A DNA stretch of 64,000 nucleotides from Marthasterias glacialis (taxonomy: Eukaryota; Echinodermata; Asteroidea; Forcipulatida; Asteriidae). Below, in pieces: positions 9,359 to 21,195 of this stretch. The position numbers were made by a program, and so were the translations under genes. Within the stretch, counting starts at the first letter, position 1. Each line of letters starts with the position of its first letter. Where the stretch lies: contig OU452229.1 in NCBI GenBank assembly GCA_911728455.2, positions 9,352,811 to 9,416,810 of the forward strand, given 5' to 3'. Below the pieces are notes generated by a model. That model had not been told where the DNA came from. It made no database searches and saw nothing but the letters and a program-made list of their open reading frames with translations.

Positions 9359-10858
9359 ATGGTGAGACCACAGGGCTCGGTAGCACTAAAACGCCAAAAC
9401 ACAATACGTTTCAACGCACGCCATGTAAAGAACCTTACTGCGAAGGAGGTCTATGACGCGATTGACAAAGAAGTTGGCACCGTGGAGACAATAAGATGTA
9501 TAGCCCCACTGGACAGTGGCTGGTACAATGTAACTTTTGACAATGACGTCGATTGTGAGTGTATAGCAAGAACGGGCATACTTTTGAAAGGAGTGAGAGA
9601 GGAGTGTGAGCGGGCCAATGTCCTAAATTCAGTAGTGGTCTACGTGAAGGCACCATACGAAATGTCCGACGACACAGTTGCAAGTGCTTTAATGGCTTAT
9701 GGAACAGCAGCAAATATAAGACGCCAAACACACGACTTTGACATTAATGTAGAAACTGGAGTTCGCAGTGTCCTACTGAAGAACATCAAGAAACCTGTAC
9801 CCAGTTTCATCAAAGTGGGTGAGTACACTTTATCAGTGCGTCACCGAGGACAAGAGAAGACCTGTAAAATTTGCAGTCAACCTGGCCACCTCGCCCGTGA
9901 CTGTCACTTGAGAGGAAGGTGCCTGATATGTGGTACCAACACACATAGAGCTGCCTGGCACAGATACAATGACCAAGACGAGCAAACATCAGTTTTGGAC
10001 GAAGGAAATTATGAAGAAACATACAAAGAATTCTCAGAGGTAGAGCAAGAAGTGAGACCGGAGGAAATGGACAACGACAATGACAAAGACGACCAGGAAG
10101 AAACCCAGAAAGCGGAAGACGCAATCGCAGAGACCAGCAAAAGACAGCAACCCAAAAGAATGAGCTTTTGGGATGAAGCAATGAAGGCAAAAGAAAAGAG
10201 AAAACGCCAAGTAAGTGGCAGTGAAGAGGAAGAAGAGATAAGGAAAATCTCAAGAGAAGACAAATCAACAGATGGAGAGAGCGAATCAGAAAACATTGAA
10301 ATCTATCAAGAGAAATCAGACGTAGATGACACTCCAGAAACACAGGAGACAGAGGAGCCAGGAATGGAGAATGCAGACCCCTACACAAACAGCTTGAAAG
10401 ATTCTGAAGATGAAGGTGATTTTGTTCCATACATTCGACATGGAGTACATCGCCTTCGGAAAAAGCGTACTTCCTGGGAAAGGAAAACCACCGGGGGAGT
10501 TATGACACCAACCACAGCCAACCAACCCGACAGACCTAGTCAAGTTAGCCATGCAGGTCAGCAAAGCAAAAGCCAGTCTCACAAACCAAAGTCAAGCCAA
10601 TCTGAACAGTCGAATTCAAGACAGTCAACCCATAAGCCTAACTCGAGTCAGACTAACCAAAGAGTGACAAGCAAGACAAGCCCATCCAAGAAAGACAAGA
10701 ACACTCAGCCTGATTGTGAACACACCGTCAAATCCAAAACAGACCATGGCCATCCTAGCCAAGCCGATAAGAATCAAGCAACCCAGATCAAGCAAAACCC
10801 TCCCATTCAATCCAACCACCCGGCTAGTAGAGGAAGAGGCAGAGGACGATCTAAATAG
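9359..10858 (+). CDS. E3 ORF1 protein: zinc-knuckle RNA-binding protein
   Basis: A 499-residue ORF1 protein, probably the RNA-binding partner of the ORF2 enzyme. The frame is open from 9281. I chose ATG 9359 because the sequence before it (CGGCCATCTTGG...ACATGG) lines up with the non-coding bases just ahead of the E4 start, and because the conserved block LKRQNTIRFNARHV follows. The RRM-like region is followed by the CCHC knuckle CKICSQPGHLARDC (about 169-182) and a CCHH knuckle CLIC...HRAAWH. An acidic region holds SFWDEAMKA and GDFVPYIRHGVHRLRKKR. The Ser/Gln/Lys-rich tail ends in RGRGRGRSK. Alternative starts are 9317 and 9281. Confidence 0.83.
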   Translation: MVRPQGSVALKRQNTIRFNARHVKNLTAKEVYDAIDKEVGTVETIRCIAPLDSGWYNVTFDNDVDCECIARTGILLKGVREECERANVLNSVVVYVKAPYEMSDDTVASALMAYGTAANIRRQTHDFDINVETGVRSVLLKNIKKPVPSFIKVGEYTLSVRHRGQEKTCKICSQPGHLARDCHLRGRCLICGTNTHRAAWHRYNDQDEQTSVLDEGNYEETYKEFSEVEQEVRPEEMDNDNDKDDQEETQKAEDAIAETSKRQQPKRMSFWDEAMKAKEKRKRQVSGSEEEEEIRKISREDKSTDGESESENIEIYQEKSDVDDTPETQETEEPGMENADPYTNSLKDSEDEGDFVPYIRHGVHRLRKKRTSWERKTTGGVMTPTTANQPDRPSQVSHAGQQSKSQSHKPKSSQSEQSNSRQSTHKPNSSQTNQRVTSKTSPSKKDKNTQPDCEHTVKSKTDHGHPSQADKNQATQIKQNPPIQSNHPASRGRGRGRSK

Positions 10859-10886
10859 ATAAGTTTTCCTTCCTTACATTGAAAAT

Positions 10887-13800
10887 ATGAGGATCTTACA
10901 AGTATCACTTTGTTTTTGCATGGTCTTTTTATCTATTGCATCGATCAACACAAACGGAATGAGAAACAATCTGAAACGTAAAGTTTTATTTGATTATCTA
11001 GAACGTAGAAAGTTTAGTGTCATTCTCATTCAAGAAACTCACAGTGAACACAACGATGAAAATGAGTGGCAAAGACAGTGGAATGGTAAAATGTATTTTA
11101 GCCATGGTAGTCGTCAATCTAAGGGAGTTGCTATACTTACATCATACAAGTCTGGTTTAGATCTGGGTAATATTGATAAAGATGAAGAGGGTCGATGGAT
11201 TAAAGGAGAACTCAAACTGGGTAATGATAGTATCAATATAGCTTCTGTATATGCACCCAATGAGATTTCTGCTAGATCAAGATTTTTTGATAACCTTGTC
11301 GATTGTATAAATAATGAAAACGATTGGATTGTTGGAGGAGACTTTAACTGCAATGTCGATAGTGAAAAAACAAAAGACGTGAGCAAAATAATTCTCAGAA
11401 ATGTTCTTAATGAAAAAGATCTGTACGATGTGTGGCGTACAACCTATCCCGAAGATCCCGGGTACACACACTATCATAAAGCCAGCAAGCAAGCCAGCAG
11501 AATTGATTACTTGTTCGTATCTCCAGCAATCTTGAATCATATTACTGATATTAGTGTTAGCCCTTTGGGTTTATCAGATCATCATATTGTCTCATTAAGA
11601 CTGGACAACTCAAACACCATGCATGGGCAGGGGAGGTGGATTTGTAACAACAGTCTTCTTAATGATGAAGATTGTATATTCAGAATCGACATATTCTGGA
11701 AATATTGGCATGGTCAGAAAGATTATTACGATTCCCTAGCCGATTGGTGGGAATGGGGTAAAGTTAGAATTAAAGAAATCATTAAAGAGTATGGTAAAGA
11801 GAAAAGCTGGAGTCTTAAACAACAACAAAATGATCTCCAAAGGCGCTATAACGATCTAATTAGTAGCCCAGAGAGGGCCGGGCCTGAAGATATCAAAGAT
11901 CTTGAAACCCAACTGAAGAAGTATGAAATTAACGAATGGGAAAAGGCTCGTATCAGAACCCGTAACATCATGAAAGTTGAGGGAGAAAAACCTTCTAAAT
12001 TTTTCCTTCATTTAGAGAAAAAGCAAGTTACCTGTACTAATATGGACAAACTTCTTAATGTAGAAGGTGAAATGGTTGATAACATCGATGATATGTTTAA
12101 ATGTGTTAATACCTTTTATGGTAATTTGTATGATTCCGAAGACATTTCCCAACCTCACATAAACGAAATAATTTCCAATATTGAGGATAAAGAAATTCCG
12201 CACGAGAACTGTTCTAATCTCAGCAGGGAGATCACTGAAGAAGAAGTAAAAATTGCCCTCTTTCAGATGAATAAAAATAAATCCCCAGGTCTAGACGGTT
12301 TAACTGTTGAATTCTACCAAGCCTTTTGGGAAACTATTGGTCCTGACCTGCTAGAAGTTTTTAACGGCTGTTTTAAAACAGGCTCCCTCTGTCAGTCCAT
12401 GAATAGTGCCATCATTAGGCTTATTTACAAAAATTCTGGGAACAGACATGAATTAAAAAACTGGAGACCTATCAGTTTGTTGAATGTTGATTACAAAATC
12501 CTTTCGAAGGTAATCACTAATCGATTGAAAACTATCATGCCTTTTCTAATTGGAGAGGAACAAACCTGTGGTGTAACTGGCAGGAAGATTCACGACAATC
12601 TTATGCTTCTTCGTGATATTATTGATTATGCCAATTGGGAGAATTTAGATGCTGCCTTAATTAGTGTTGATCAGGAGAAGGCATTTGACCGCATCAACTG
12701 GATTTTTATGTACACTGTTATGATTAAAATGAAGATCCCTCCTAACCTCATTAAGTGGATTAAGCTTTTGTACAGCAACCCGAGTAGTCATATCATTATC
12801 AACAATTGTATCGGTTCCCCTATTCAAGTGAAAAGAGGGATTAGGCAAGGATGCCCATTATCTCCACTTTTGTATGCTATTTGTGCTGAAGGTCTTGCAA
12901 GTTTAACTAGAAACAATAACAAGCTTAAAGGTATATCCTGCCCGAAAGGAAAATGCAGTATCCGGCTTGTCCAACACGCTGATGATACTAGTTTTTTTGT
13001 CAGTAACAATAATGATTTTGATATTATTAGAGACGTTCTTGAGACCTATTGTAAAGGAAGTGGCTCCAAAATTAATGTGGACAAGTCTAAAGGATTGTGG
13101 CTGGGGCATTGGAAAAACAGAACAGATAAACCTTGCAATTTCAGCTGGGACAACAAACTAAAAGTTCTTGGTATCATGTTTGGTAATGCTGTGGAGCCTG
13201 CTGATAATTGGAATCCCAGAATTAGCAAGATGCAGTGTACACTTGACAAATGGTCGAAACGTAATTTAACACTCAACGGAAAGGTTGTAATTGTAAATAC
13301 TCTTGTAGGCACTAAAGTGAATTACGTAGGCAGTGTTATCTCATGCCCAGAAGATCTAACAAAGAAAATTAACGACATGATCTGGAAATACTTTTGGGAC
13401 TGTAAAAGAGAGAAAATAAAGAAAGACACCATCACCGGCCCTAAAGGATTGGGGGGAATGGGCCTCATTGATATCAACTGTAAACTAATGAGCCTAAAGT
13501 TACAATGGTTAGCTCGTTATTCCCGTGAAAGTGGTAAATGGAAAATCCCTTTTGACTATTGGATAAGTAAAGCCAGTGGAAGTAACCACTTAGGATGGTA
13601 TGTTTTTGCCAATGCTAAAAAGCCTCTAAAAACCACAAGTTTCTATGTAGATGTCATTTCTGCCTTTCAAAAAACCGGAGGGAGAATGGAATGTACTTTT
13701 TCGTCACTGCTTGAATGTGGTAACGTTCCCTTATGGAATAACTCCAAAGCTACTATTGACAATTCGGTTCTAAAAAGCCCTATGCTGAAGTCTAATGGTT

Positions 13801-14675
13801 TTTGTCATATTAGGGATATTAATCGTAATGGTGAGCTAATTACCTTTAAAGAAATTGCCAAGATCTGTAAGGTTAAAAACATTAATGCGGGTAGAATGGT
13901 CAACAGAATCCAAAACCATATCGATCTTTCTTTAATTAAAGAAAAAAGACAAGGGCCCCCAAGTCATGTCAGCAATTGGTTAATTATGGAAGATCAGGAA
14001 AATAATTCAATTGTCTTCATAAACGACACAAACACTAAAGCTATCTACAGACACATTATTCGGAGGAAATTTATCACCCCTAAGATTCAAGAGAAGTGGC
14101 ATGAGATCCTTCATCTCAGTTGTAAGCTAGAGTGGTCTAAAGTATGGGACAATCTTTGGAAAAACCCTTTATTAGATCATGAAGACAAACAATTCTTATA
14201 CAAACTCAGGTTTCGTGTACATGCTACCAAAGATCTATTACGTAAGATGGGTATAGTTGACAATGTAATCTGCCCTCTTTGTGAAACTGAGAATGAAAGC
14301 CATGAACACCTATTTATCTATTGTAGTTGTACTATGGATGCTTGGATCTACATTGAAAATCTTCTCAGAAAATTCACCTTCAACAAGTATTTTTATCTGA
14401 CGGATTCCGATAGAATTCTTGGTTATAACGTTAAGGGAGTCTCGGCAGTAATTGTATGTAAAATGCTTCGCCAAATCTGGAACACTAGGTGCGATAAGCT
14501 GTTCAATAATGGACTGAATGAGATCAGCATCATTGCTAGATTCAAACAAAGTATGAAACTTTACCTGTACTTCGAAAAAAGAAGGTTAAGCAAAGAATGT
14601 TTTGAAAGAAACTTCACATGCAATTCTGCTTTGTGTTCAATAGGAGAAGATGACCAACTTATTTTTAGTCTCTAA
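10887..14675 (+). CDS. E3 ORF2 protein: APE endonuclease-reverse transcriptase
   Basis: A 1262-residue polyprotein with the same reaction and layout as in E2. Endonuclease motifs: SINTNGM, IQETHS, SVYAPN, GGDFNC near 149, SRIDY and LSDHH. Reverse transcriptase motifs: NKSPGLDGLTVEFY near 465, LKNWRPISLL, SVDQEKAFDR near 592, IRQGCPLSPLLY and QHADDT near 697. The C-terminal zinc motif CPLCETENESHEHLFIYC lies near 1129. It starts 28 nt after the ORF1 stop. Its first Met lies 11 codons before the Met that opens the conserved endonuclease strand, as in E2 and E4. There is no lesion, so the enzyme could still work. Confidence 0.92.
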   Translation: MRILQVSLCFCMVFLSIASINTNGMRNNLKRKVLFDYLERRKFSVILIQETHSEHNDENEWQRQWNGKMYFSHGSRQSKGVAILTSYKSGLDLGNIDKDEEGRWIKGELKLGNDSINIASVYAPNEISARSRFFDNLVDCINNENDWIVGGDFNCNVDSEKTKDVSKIILRNVLNEKDLYDVWRTTYPEDPGYTHYHKASKQASRIDYLFVSPAILNHITDISVSPLGLSDHHIVSLRLDNSNTMHGQGRWICNNSLLNDEDCIFRIDIFWKYWHGQKDYYDSLADWWEWGKVRIKEIIKEYGKEKSWSLKQQQNDLQRRYNDLISSPERAGPEDIKDLETQLKKYEINEWEKARIRTRNIMKVEGEKPSKFFLHLEKKQVTCTNMDKLLNVEGEMVDNIDDMFKCVNTFYGNLYDSEDISQPHINEIISNIEDKEIPHENCSNLSREITEEEVKIALFQMNKNKSPGLDGLTVEFYQAFWETIGPDLLEVFNGCFKTGSLCQSMNSAIIRLIYKNSGNRHELKNWRPISLLNVDYKILSKVITNRLKTIMPFLIGEEQTCGVTGRKIHDNLMLLRDIIDYANWENLDAALISVDQEKAFDRINWIFMYTVMIKMKIPPNLIKWIKLLYSNPSSHIIINNCIGSPIQVKRGIRQGCPLSPLLYAICAEGLASLTRNNNKLKGISCPKGKCSIRLVQHADDTSFFVSNNNDFDIIRDVLETYCKGSGSKINVDKSKGLWLGHWKNRTDKPCNFSWDNKLKVLGIMFGNAVEPADNWNPRISKMQCTLDKWSKRNLTLNGKVVIVNTLVGTKVNYVGSVISCPEDLTKKINDMIWKYFWDCKREKIKKDTITGPKGLGGMGLIDINCKLMSLKLQWLARYSRESGKWKIPFDYWISKASGSNHLGWYVFANAKKPLKTTSFYVDVISAFQKTGGRMECTFSSLLECGNVPLWNNSKATIDNSVLKSPMLKSNGFCHIRDINRNGELITFKEIAKICKVKNINAGRMVNRIQNHIDLSLIKEKRQGPPSHVSNWLIMEDQENNSIVFINDTNTKAIYRHIIRRKFITPKIQEKWHEILHLSCKLEWSKVWDNLWKNPLLDHEDKQFLYKLRFRVHATKDLLRKMGIVDNVICPLCETENESHEHLFIYCSCTMDAWIYIENLLRKFTFNKYFYLTDSDRILGYNVKGVSAVIVCKMLRQIWNTRCDKLFNNGLNEISIIARFKQSMKLYLYFEKRRLSKECFERNFTCNSALCSIGEDDQLIFSL

Positions 14676-14847
14676 CCTTCCTCTCTCTGTCCTTTGGATT
14701 CCACATCTTGTTTTTAATTGTAATATACTCAAGTTAATTTTGTTTAAGTTTTATTAAGATACATCCATTAATTTTGTGCTTATCTATTGTTTTTTGTGTG
14801 TGTATGTAACTGATTTATTTGTGTGAATATTGATTTGAAGGTTGGTA

Positions 14848-14870
14848 AATAAACGGAGTCGTATAACTCC
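14848..14870 (+). promoter_or_regulatory. E3 3' end: AATAAA plus terminal hairpin
   Basis: AATAAA (14848-14853) is followed by a 5-bp stem GGAGT/ACTCC with loop CGTATA (14855-14870). The outer T-A pair seen in other copies is lost (C opposite A). Confidence 0.78.
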
Positions 14871-14887
14871 ATATTCAAGAGAAAAAA

Positions 14888-15355
<468 letters not shown>

Positions 15356-15585
15356 GCGGTCTTTTGAGTCGCACCTGCATCGAGCTTCTGGAAAACAACC
15401 AGAATTTCGGATTTGTGGCACATCATCGTCACCAAAGGTATATACATTTGTTTATTTATGAGCATAGACAATTTCTACGAACTCTGAGAAACTGAACTAA
15501 AATCTAGAGCCTTTGAGGCTCGTCAGAGTTTTTTTCTCTGAGACAACGGGGCCAAAACGGGCCGACGCCATCTTGGTTTTCCAAC

Positions 15586-17148
15586 ATGGCATCATATAGC
15601 AGAGCACCAGCGAATACATTGAAACGGCCTAACACCATACGTTTCAACGTAAAATATTTGAAAAATGCCACACCGCAAGAGGTATATGATGCAATCTACC
15701 AAGAAATTGACAATGCTTCAACAATAAAGTGCATAGCTGAACTAGAAAATGGCTGGTACAACGTGACATTCGATAATGAAGAGGATTGTAGCAACATAGC
15801 TCAACACGGATTCTACTTGCAAGAAACTCAAGTACAATGTGAGCGAACAAACATACAGAATTCTGCAGTGGTTTATATAAAAACACCTTTTGAAATGGAA
15901 GACCGGGTCGTCATTAATGCATTGATGTTTTATGGAACAGTGGTCAACTTAAAGAGGCAATTTCACACATTCAATAAGAATATCGAGTCTGGAGTAAGAA
16001 GCTGTATGGTTAAAAACATAAAGAAACCAATCCCAAGTTTTCTTAAAGTAGGAGGCTTTTCCTTGCCGGCACGATACAGGGGACAGGAGAAAACTTGCAA
16101 AATTTGTGAAAAGGCTGGACATTTTGCAAGAGACTGTCCAACGAGAGGACGCTGCTTCATATGCGGAAGCTATGAGCACAGGGCGTATTGGCACGAACGA
16201 GAAGAGGCTCAAGATAAACAACACACAGATGAGAGACAAGCAACTGATGAAGAAGTTCAGGCAGAATCAGACCGAGAGTCAGATTCAACAGTCATCATTA
16301 AATTGCCAAAAAAATACAACCAGTGGTCAGATTTGTTCGATGGTGGGAAGAAGGCCAATGAAATAGAGCATGAGGAAAGTGGTAATGACGAGCTACAACC
16401 TGATAGTGAAAGCAGCAATCTGAACCCTAAACCTGTAGACAAGAAGACGACACAAAAGGAAGGGACGGCGAAACCCAAAGAAGATAGACCAACCAATCGA
16501 CAAACCAAGCTGAAGAAACCCCAGGGTTTTTGGGACGAGGCAGTTCAGAATACCAGAAGAAAGAGAAAGAGTGTGGATGACAATCCCGGCACCAGCAGTA
16601 AGATGGCAAGGGATGACCAAGAAGAAACGTCTGACATGGAATATGCTGATCATGATCATAGTGATTCTGATGACGAACCCATACGTGGAAAAAACGCCAA
16701 AGCAAAAGAACACAGGTCAAGAGTGAGTAACAACCAGAAAGAAACAAATGGAGAGGTAGACCAGGAATTAGAGGACACAGACCAGGAACAAGGTTTTGTG
16801 GTATACACTAGAGGAGGTGTACAGAGAGTAAGAAAAAAACGCACTTCATGGCAGAGAAAATCAACAGACCAACAATCAGATTCGCAACCTTCCACATCTA
16901 GCCAGCCAGCTAGCCAACAGAAAGAGAATCAAAATCCACCCAGCCAGTCAAACCAGCCAGCTAGCCAGCCAACTAGCCAGCCGACTAGCCAACAAAAAAA
17001 GAACCCTTATCCACCTAGCCAGTCAAACCAGCCAGTCAGCCAACAGAAAAACAGCCACAAGCCACACATTCAATCAAGCCAGCCAGTTCAAAGAGGGAGG
17101 GGAAGAGGGAGACATCTCGGACAAGGTTCTACTCATAATTCACAATGA
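15586..17148 (+). CDS. E4 ORF1 protein: zinc-knuckle RNA-binding protein
   Basis: A 520-residue ORF1 protein, likely RNA-binding. ATG 15586 (context CCAACATGG) is followed within 12 codons by the conserved block LKRPNTIRFNVKYL. The RRM-like region ends at the CCHC knuckle CKICEKAGHFARDC (about 171-184) and a second knuckle CFIC...HRAYWH. The acidic middle contains GFWDEAVQN and QGFVVYTRGGVQRVRKKR. A run of SQPTSQPTSQ-type repeats lies near the C-terminus, and the tail RGRGRGR is basic. The stop codon overlaps the ORF2 start as ATGA, which suggests ORF2 is translated by termination and reinitiation. Confidence 0.85.
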   Translation: MASYSRAPANTLKRPNTIRFNVKYLKNATPQEVYDAIYQEIDNASTIKCIAELENGWYNVTFDNEEDCSNIAQHGFYLQETQVQCERTNIQNSAVVYIKTPFEMEDRVVINALMFYGTVVNLKRQFHTFNKNIESGVRSCMVKNIKKPIPSFLKVGGFSLPARYRGQEKTCKICEKAGHFARDCPTRGRCFICGSYEHRAYWHEREEAQDKQHTDERQATDEEVQAESDRESDSTVIIKLPKKYNQWSDLFDGGKKANEIEHEESGNDELQPDSESSNLNPKPVDKKTTQKEGTAKPKEDRPTNRQTKLKKPQGFWDEAVQNTRRKRKSVDDNPGTSSKMARDDQEETSDMEYADHDHSDSDDEPIRGKNAKAKEHRSRVSNNQKETNGEVDQELEDTDQEQGFVVYTRGGVQRVRKKRTSWQRKSTDQQSDSQPSTSSQPASQQKENQNPPSQSNQPASQPTSQPTSQQKKNPYPPSQSNQPVSQQKNSHKPHIQSSQPVQRGRGRGRHLGQGSTHNSQ

Positions 17149-20100
17149 ACAGACTGTGTATTGTAATATCACTGATGTCATTCTTGTCAATTGCTTCCTT
17201 AAATGTAAATGGACTGAGGAATGATTTAAAGAGAAATGTAATTTTAGATTACTTACAACGACGTAAATTTAGCTTAATATTCTTACAGGAAACCCACAGT
17301 GAATTTACTGATGAAGCTATTTGGAGCGAGCAGTGGCAGGGAAATATGTATTTCAGTCATGGTAACCGACAATCAAGAGGGGTGGCAATCCTCACTTCGC
17401 ACAAGGTCAACCTCAATGTTACTAATATTAAGACAGATAGTGAAGGCAGGTGGATTGCGGCTCAAATTACTTTGAATAACAATACATATTTCATTGCCTC
17501 TGTTTATGCTCCAAATGTTTCTCACAACCGGTCTTATTTTTTCGACAACCTTACTGATCGTATAACTGGAACAGATAATTGGATTATAGGTGGTGATTTT
17601 AATTGTAATTTAGATAATAAGCAAATTATGGATGTCACCAAGATTATTTTATGCAATGTTCTACAAGAAAAAGATTTAATTGATACATGGCGCACGATTT
17701 TTCCAGATCAGGCGGGACATACACATTATCACAAAGCCAGTAAAAGTGCCAGTAGAATCGATTACATCTTTGTTTCTTCGAATCTCATCACTAGTGTTAG
17801 TGACGTTACTGTTAGCTCAAGCGGTTTATCAGACCACCAAGTTATCGGGGTTAAACTTGAAGATCTTGAAATTCCTCATGGCCGAGGACGTTGGCTTTGT
17901 AACAATTCTTTACTTGAAGACACCGACTGTATCACTCGTGTTACAAATTTTTGGAACTTTTGGAAGACTCAAAAACAAAAATACGAGTCCCTTTCAAAAT
18001 GGTGGGAAACCGGTAAATTTCGCTTGAAAGAAATCATTCAAGATTATGGTAAAGAGAAAGCTCATACTTCGCAACAAAACCGCAAAAAGCTCCAGAAACG
18101 TTATGATATTCTAATAAACAACAAATTGGCTAATAACACCGATAGCATTATTAATCTAGAAGCCCAATTAAAAAAGTACGAAATTGAGGAGTGGAAAAAA
18201 GCGAAGATTAGAGTTCGCAATACACTTAAGGATGAAGGTGAAAAGGCTTCCAAATATTTTCTGAATCTTGAAAAACAACAGGTTAAAAGCAGCAAAATAG
18301 ACAAACTTGCTAACCCTGAAGGGAAATGTGTTGACCTACCGAAAGATATGATCAAGTTGGCGAATAATTTCTGCAGCGACTTGTACAAATCAGAAAACGT
18401 CTCTAAGCACCATTTAGATGAAATTATTTCTAACATTGAAGAAAAAACTATCCCAGACAGTGTTCTTACAGATCTTGATAGAAATATCACTGAAGAAGAG
18501 GTTAAACACAGCCTTCTTCAGATGAACAAAAATAAGAGCCTTGGCACCGATGGCTTGACAGTAGAATTCTATCAAAAGTTTTGGCATATAATGGGTACAG
18601 ATATGTTGGAAGTTTACAATGACTGTTTTAGAAATGGACAGTTGAGCAAGTCTATGAACTCCGCCCTAGTTATTTATAAAAATTCCGGTAGCCGTTACGA
18701 GCTAAAGAATTGGCGTCCGATTAGCTTGCTCAATGTGGATTATAAAATATTGTCCAAGACTGTCACTAACCGTTTTAAAACTGTTATGCCCTACATCGTG
18801 GGAGAGGAACAATCTTGTGGTGTCCGAAATCGGAACATTCATGATAATCTCATGGTTTTGAGGGACACTATTGACTATATCAATTGGGAAAACCTCGAAG
18901 CAGCAGTTATCAGTGTGGATCAAGAAAAGGCCTTTGACCGAATCAATTGGGAATACCTGTTTAATGTCATGGGGAAAATGAACATCCCTCCCATTTTGGT
19001 AAAATGGATTCAGCTATTCTATAGAGCTCCCACATGCCAGATTATTATGAATAATTTCATCGGTTCACCTGTGACGATTAGCCGTGGCATCAGACAAGGT
19101 TGTCCTCTCTCCCCGCTTCTTTATGCAATATGTGCTGAAGGTCTAGCGAACCTTATTAGAAATAATACAGATTTGAGGGGGATCGAGACCCCAATAGGCA
19201 AAACTAGTGTTAAACTAATTCAGCACGCCGATGATACGAGCATCTTTATTGGAAATGATTGCGAATTTGATATTGTAGAAGATATTATCGCCACTTATTG
19301 TAAGGGAAGCGGCTCCAAACTTAATGTTGGTAAGACTAAAGGTCTGTGGTTAGGAAAATGGACGAAGAGGAATGATAAGCCGTGCAATTTCAATTGGTGT
19401 AAAGATAAGCTAAAAATCCTTGGTATTGTTGTAGGAAACGAGGTAACACCAGCTGACAACTGGGGATCAAGAACAAACAAAATCAAGTGTGTTCTAGAGA
19501 AATGGTCGAAACGCAAATTGACTTTTATGGGCAAAACAGTCATTGTTAACACCTTTGTTGGAGCGAGCATTAACTATTTAGGCAGCGTCATAGCTTGCCC
19601 AGTAGAATGGGTTAAGAAAATCAACAAGAGCGTTTGGAATTTCTTTTGGGATGGCCCAAATGACAAAATCAAAAGAGATACTATTACGGGACCAAAAACA
19701 TCTGGGGGTACAGGTATCATTGACATCCAATGTAAGCTGAATAGTTTAAAGTTGAATTGGCTAGCTCGTTATGTCAGCACTCACGGCAAGTGGAAGATTT
19801 TCTTTGACTACTGGACTAATAGAGCTAGCAGAACTAATAAATTAGGTTGGTATGTTTTTACCAATACTAACATTCCGATCAAAACTACCCTGTTCTACCA
19901 TGAAGTTATCGCTGCCTTTAAGAATGCAGGTGGAAGTGTCCAATGTAATTTTTCCAGTGTTTTAGAGACCCGGGAAGTTCCAATTTTCAATAACTGTGTC
20001 GCTACCAGGGATAACACGTTAATGGATAGTCCCAAGCTGAAATCAGCCGATATGACACAGGTTAAAGATGTGACTAGACGCGGTGATCTTATCTCCTTCA

Positions 20101-20969
20101 AAATGGTTGCTCACAAATGTTCCATCAACAGAATTAATGCAGGTAGAATAGTCGGTAGACTTAAAGACCACATCGACTTCACCCTAATCCAAGAGAATAG
20201 GCATGGTCCACCTAATCACGTTTGTAATTGGTTATATTTGCCAAATGAAAGCGGCGATGGTGACGTCATTGACGGTGACGACCTCATTGAGGACAGGAAG
20301 GTCAGAATTACAAAAACCAACACCAAATCCAACTACGCTAGAATGATTGCGAAACAATTCATTGTTCCAAAAGTTCAGAATCTTTGGCAAGAGATATTTC
20401 ATTTTGCTTCGCACATTGAATGGTCTGTAATTTGGGAGAGTGGATTTAAAAATAATTTGTTAGATCCTGAGGATAAACAGTTTTGGTTCAAATTAAAACA
20501 TAGAGTTTTGCCGACTAGAGATGTTCTAAGTAAGGTAATTCAAGTTCCGGACATCTCATGTCCCATATGTAAAAGTGAGAAAGAGTCCCACCAGCATCTA
20601 TTTATTTAGTGTTCTTGCACCACCAATGCCTGGGTTTTTGTTGAATGTTTGTTAAAAAAATACACTGGAAACAGACACTATTACCTTTCCGACCTTAACA
20701 GAATTTTGGGATATAAACTTGAATTTGTTCAAACTGTCATTGTTGTTAAAATGCTGCGACAAATTTGGAATATCAGATGTAAATTAGTTTTTGACAATTA
20801 CTCGTGTTCTTCTGATGTGGACATTATTTCTTGTTATAAACGCTGTCTAAAAGCCTTTCTTAGTTTAGAACAAAAACGAATGAGCTGTAAAAGTTTTAAG
20901 GCGTGTTATACTAATAACAAGGCTCTGTGTTATTTTAATGAGCATGATGAGTTAATGTTTAGGTTTTGA
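17145..20969 (+). pseudogene. E4 ORF2: APE endonuclease-reverse transcriptase with one in-frame stop
   Basis: The frame reads from ATG 17145 to 20969, with a single TAG at 20607-20609 (codon 1155). It falls in the C-terminal zinc motif, where other copies read HLFIYC and this one reads HLFI-stop-C. Past the stop the same frame continues to the normal end. The endonuclease motifs SLNVNGL, LQETHS, SVYAPN, GGDFNC, SRIDY and SDH are intact, as are SVDQEKAFDR and QHADDT (near 694). KSLGTDG and a two-residue loss in the fingers are further damage. A truncated protein would keep the endonuclease and polymerase domains but lose the zinc end. Confidence 0.88.
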
Positions 20970-21171
20970 TGTTAATTTGTTGTATTCCTTTCTCCTGGTT
21001 ATTTTTGTTTTTTAGTTGTGTACATATTATTTATTTACTTATAAATCAATTTTTGTATCTGTGCCTGGAGTATCCTTCCACATTCTGATCCATTTGTTAA
21101 TCATGCAATGACTTTTGTTTTATTGTAACGTGTTTAAATTTCTTGTGAAATTTCTGTCTTGAAGCGTTTTG

Positions 21172-21195
21172 AATAAATGGAGTCGAATAGCTCCA
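21172..21195 (+). promoter_or_regulatory. E4 3' end: AATAAA plus terminal hairpin
   Basis: AATAAA (21172-21177), then stem TGGAGT/GCTCCA with loop CGAATA (21178-21195). The inner pair is a T-G wobble, which fits an RNA structure kept by selection. Confidence 0.78.

Larger units (their letters stand above)
9132..14887 (+). mobile_element. LINE E3, full-length Tx1/L1-clade retrotransposon, ORFs intact
   Basis: This 5.75-kb copy starts with GCGTTCGAGGTCGCAAGAC, a variant of the E2/E5 end sequence. Its organisation matches E2: 5' UTR, ORF1, a 28-nt gap, ORF2, 3' UTR, AATAAA, hairpin and AAAT tail. Both frames are uninterrupted and carry all catalytic motifs. Protein differences from E2 and E4 run along the whole length, so it belongs to a separate subfamily rather than being a local duplication of a neighbour. 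Confidence 0.9.
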
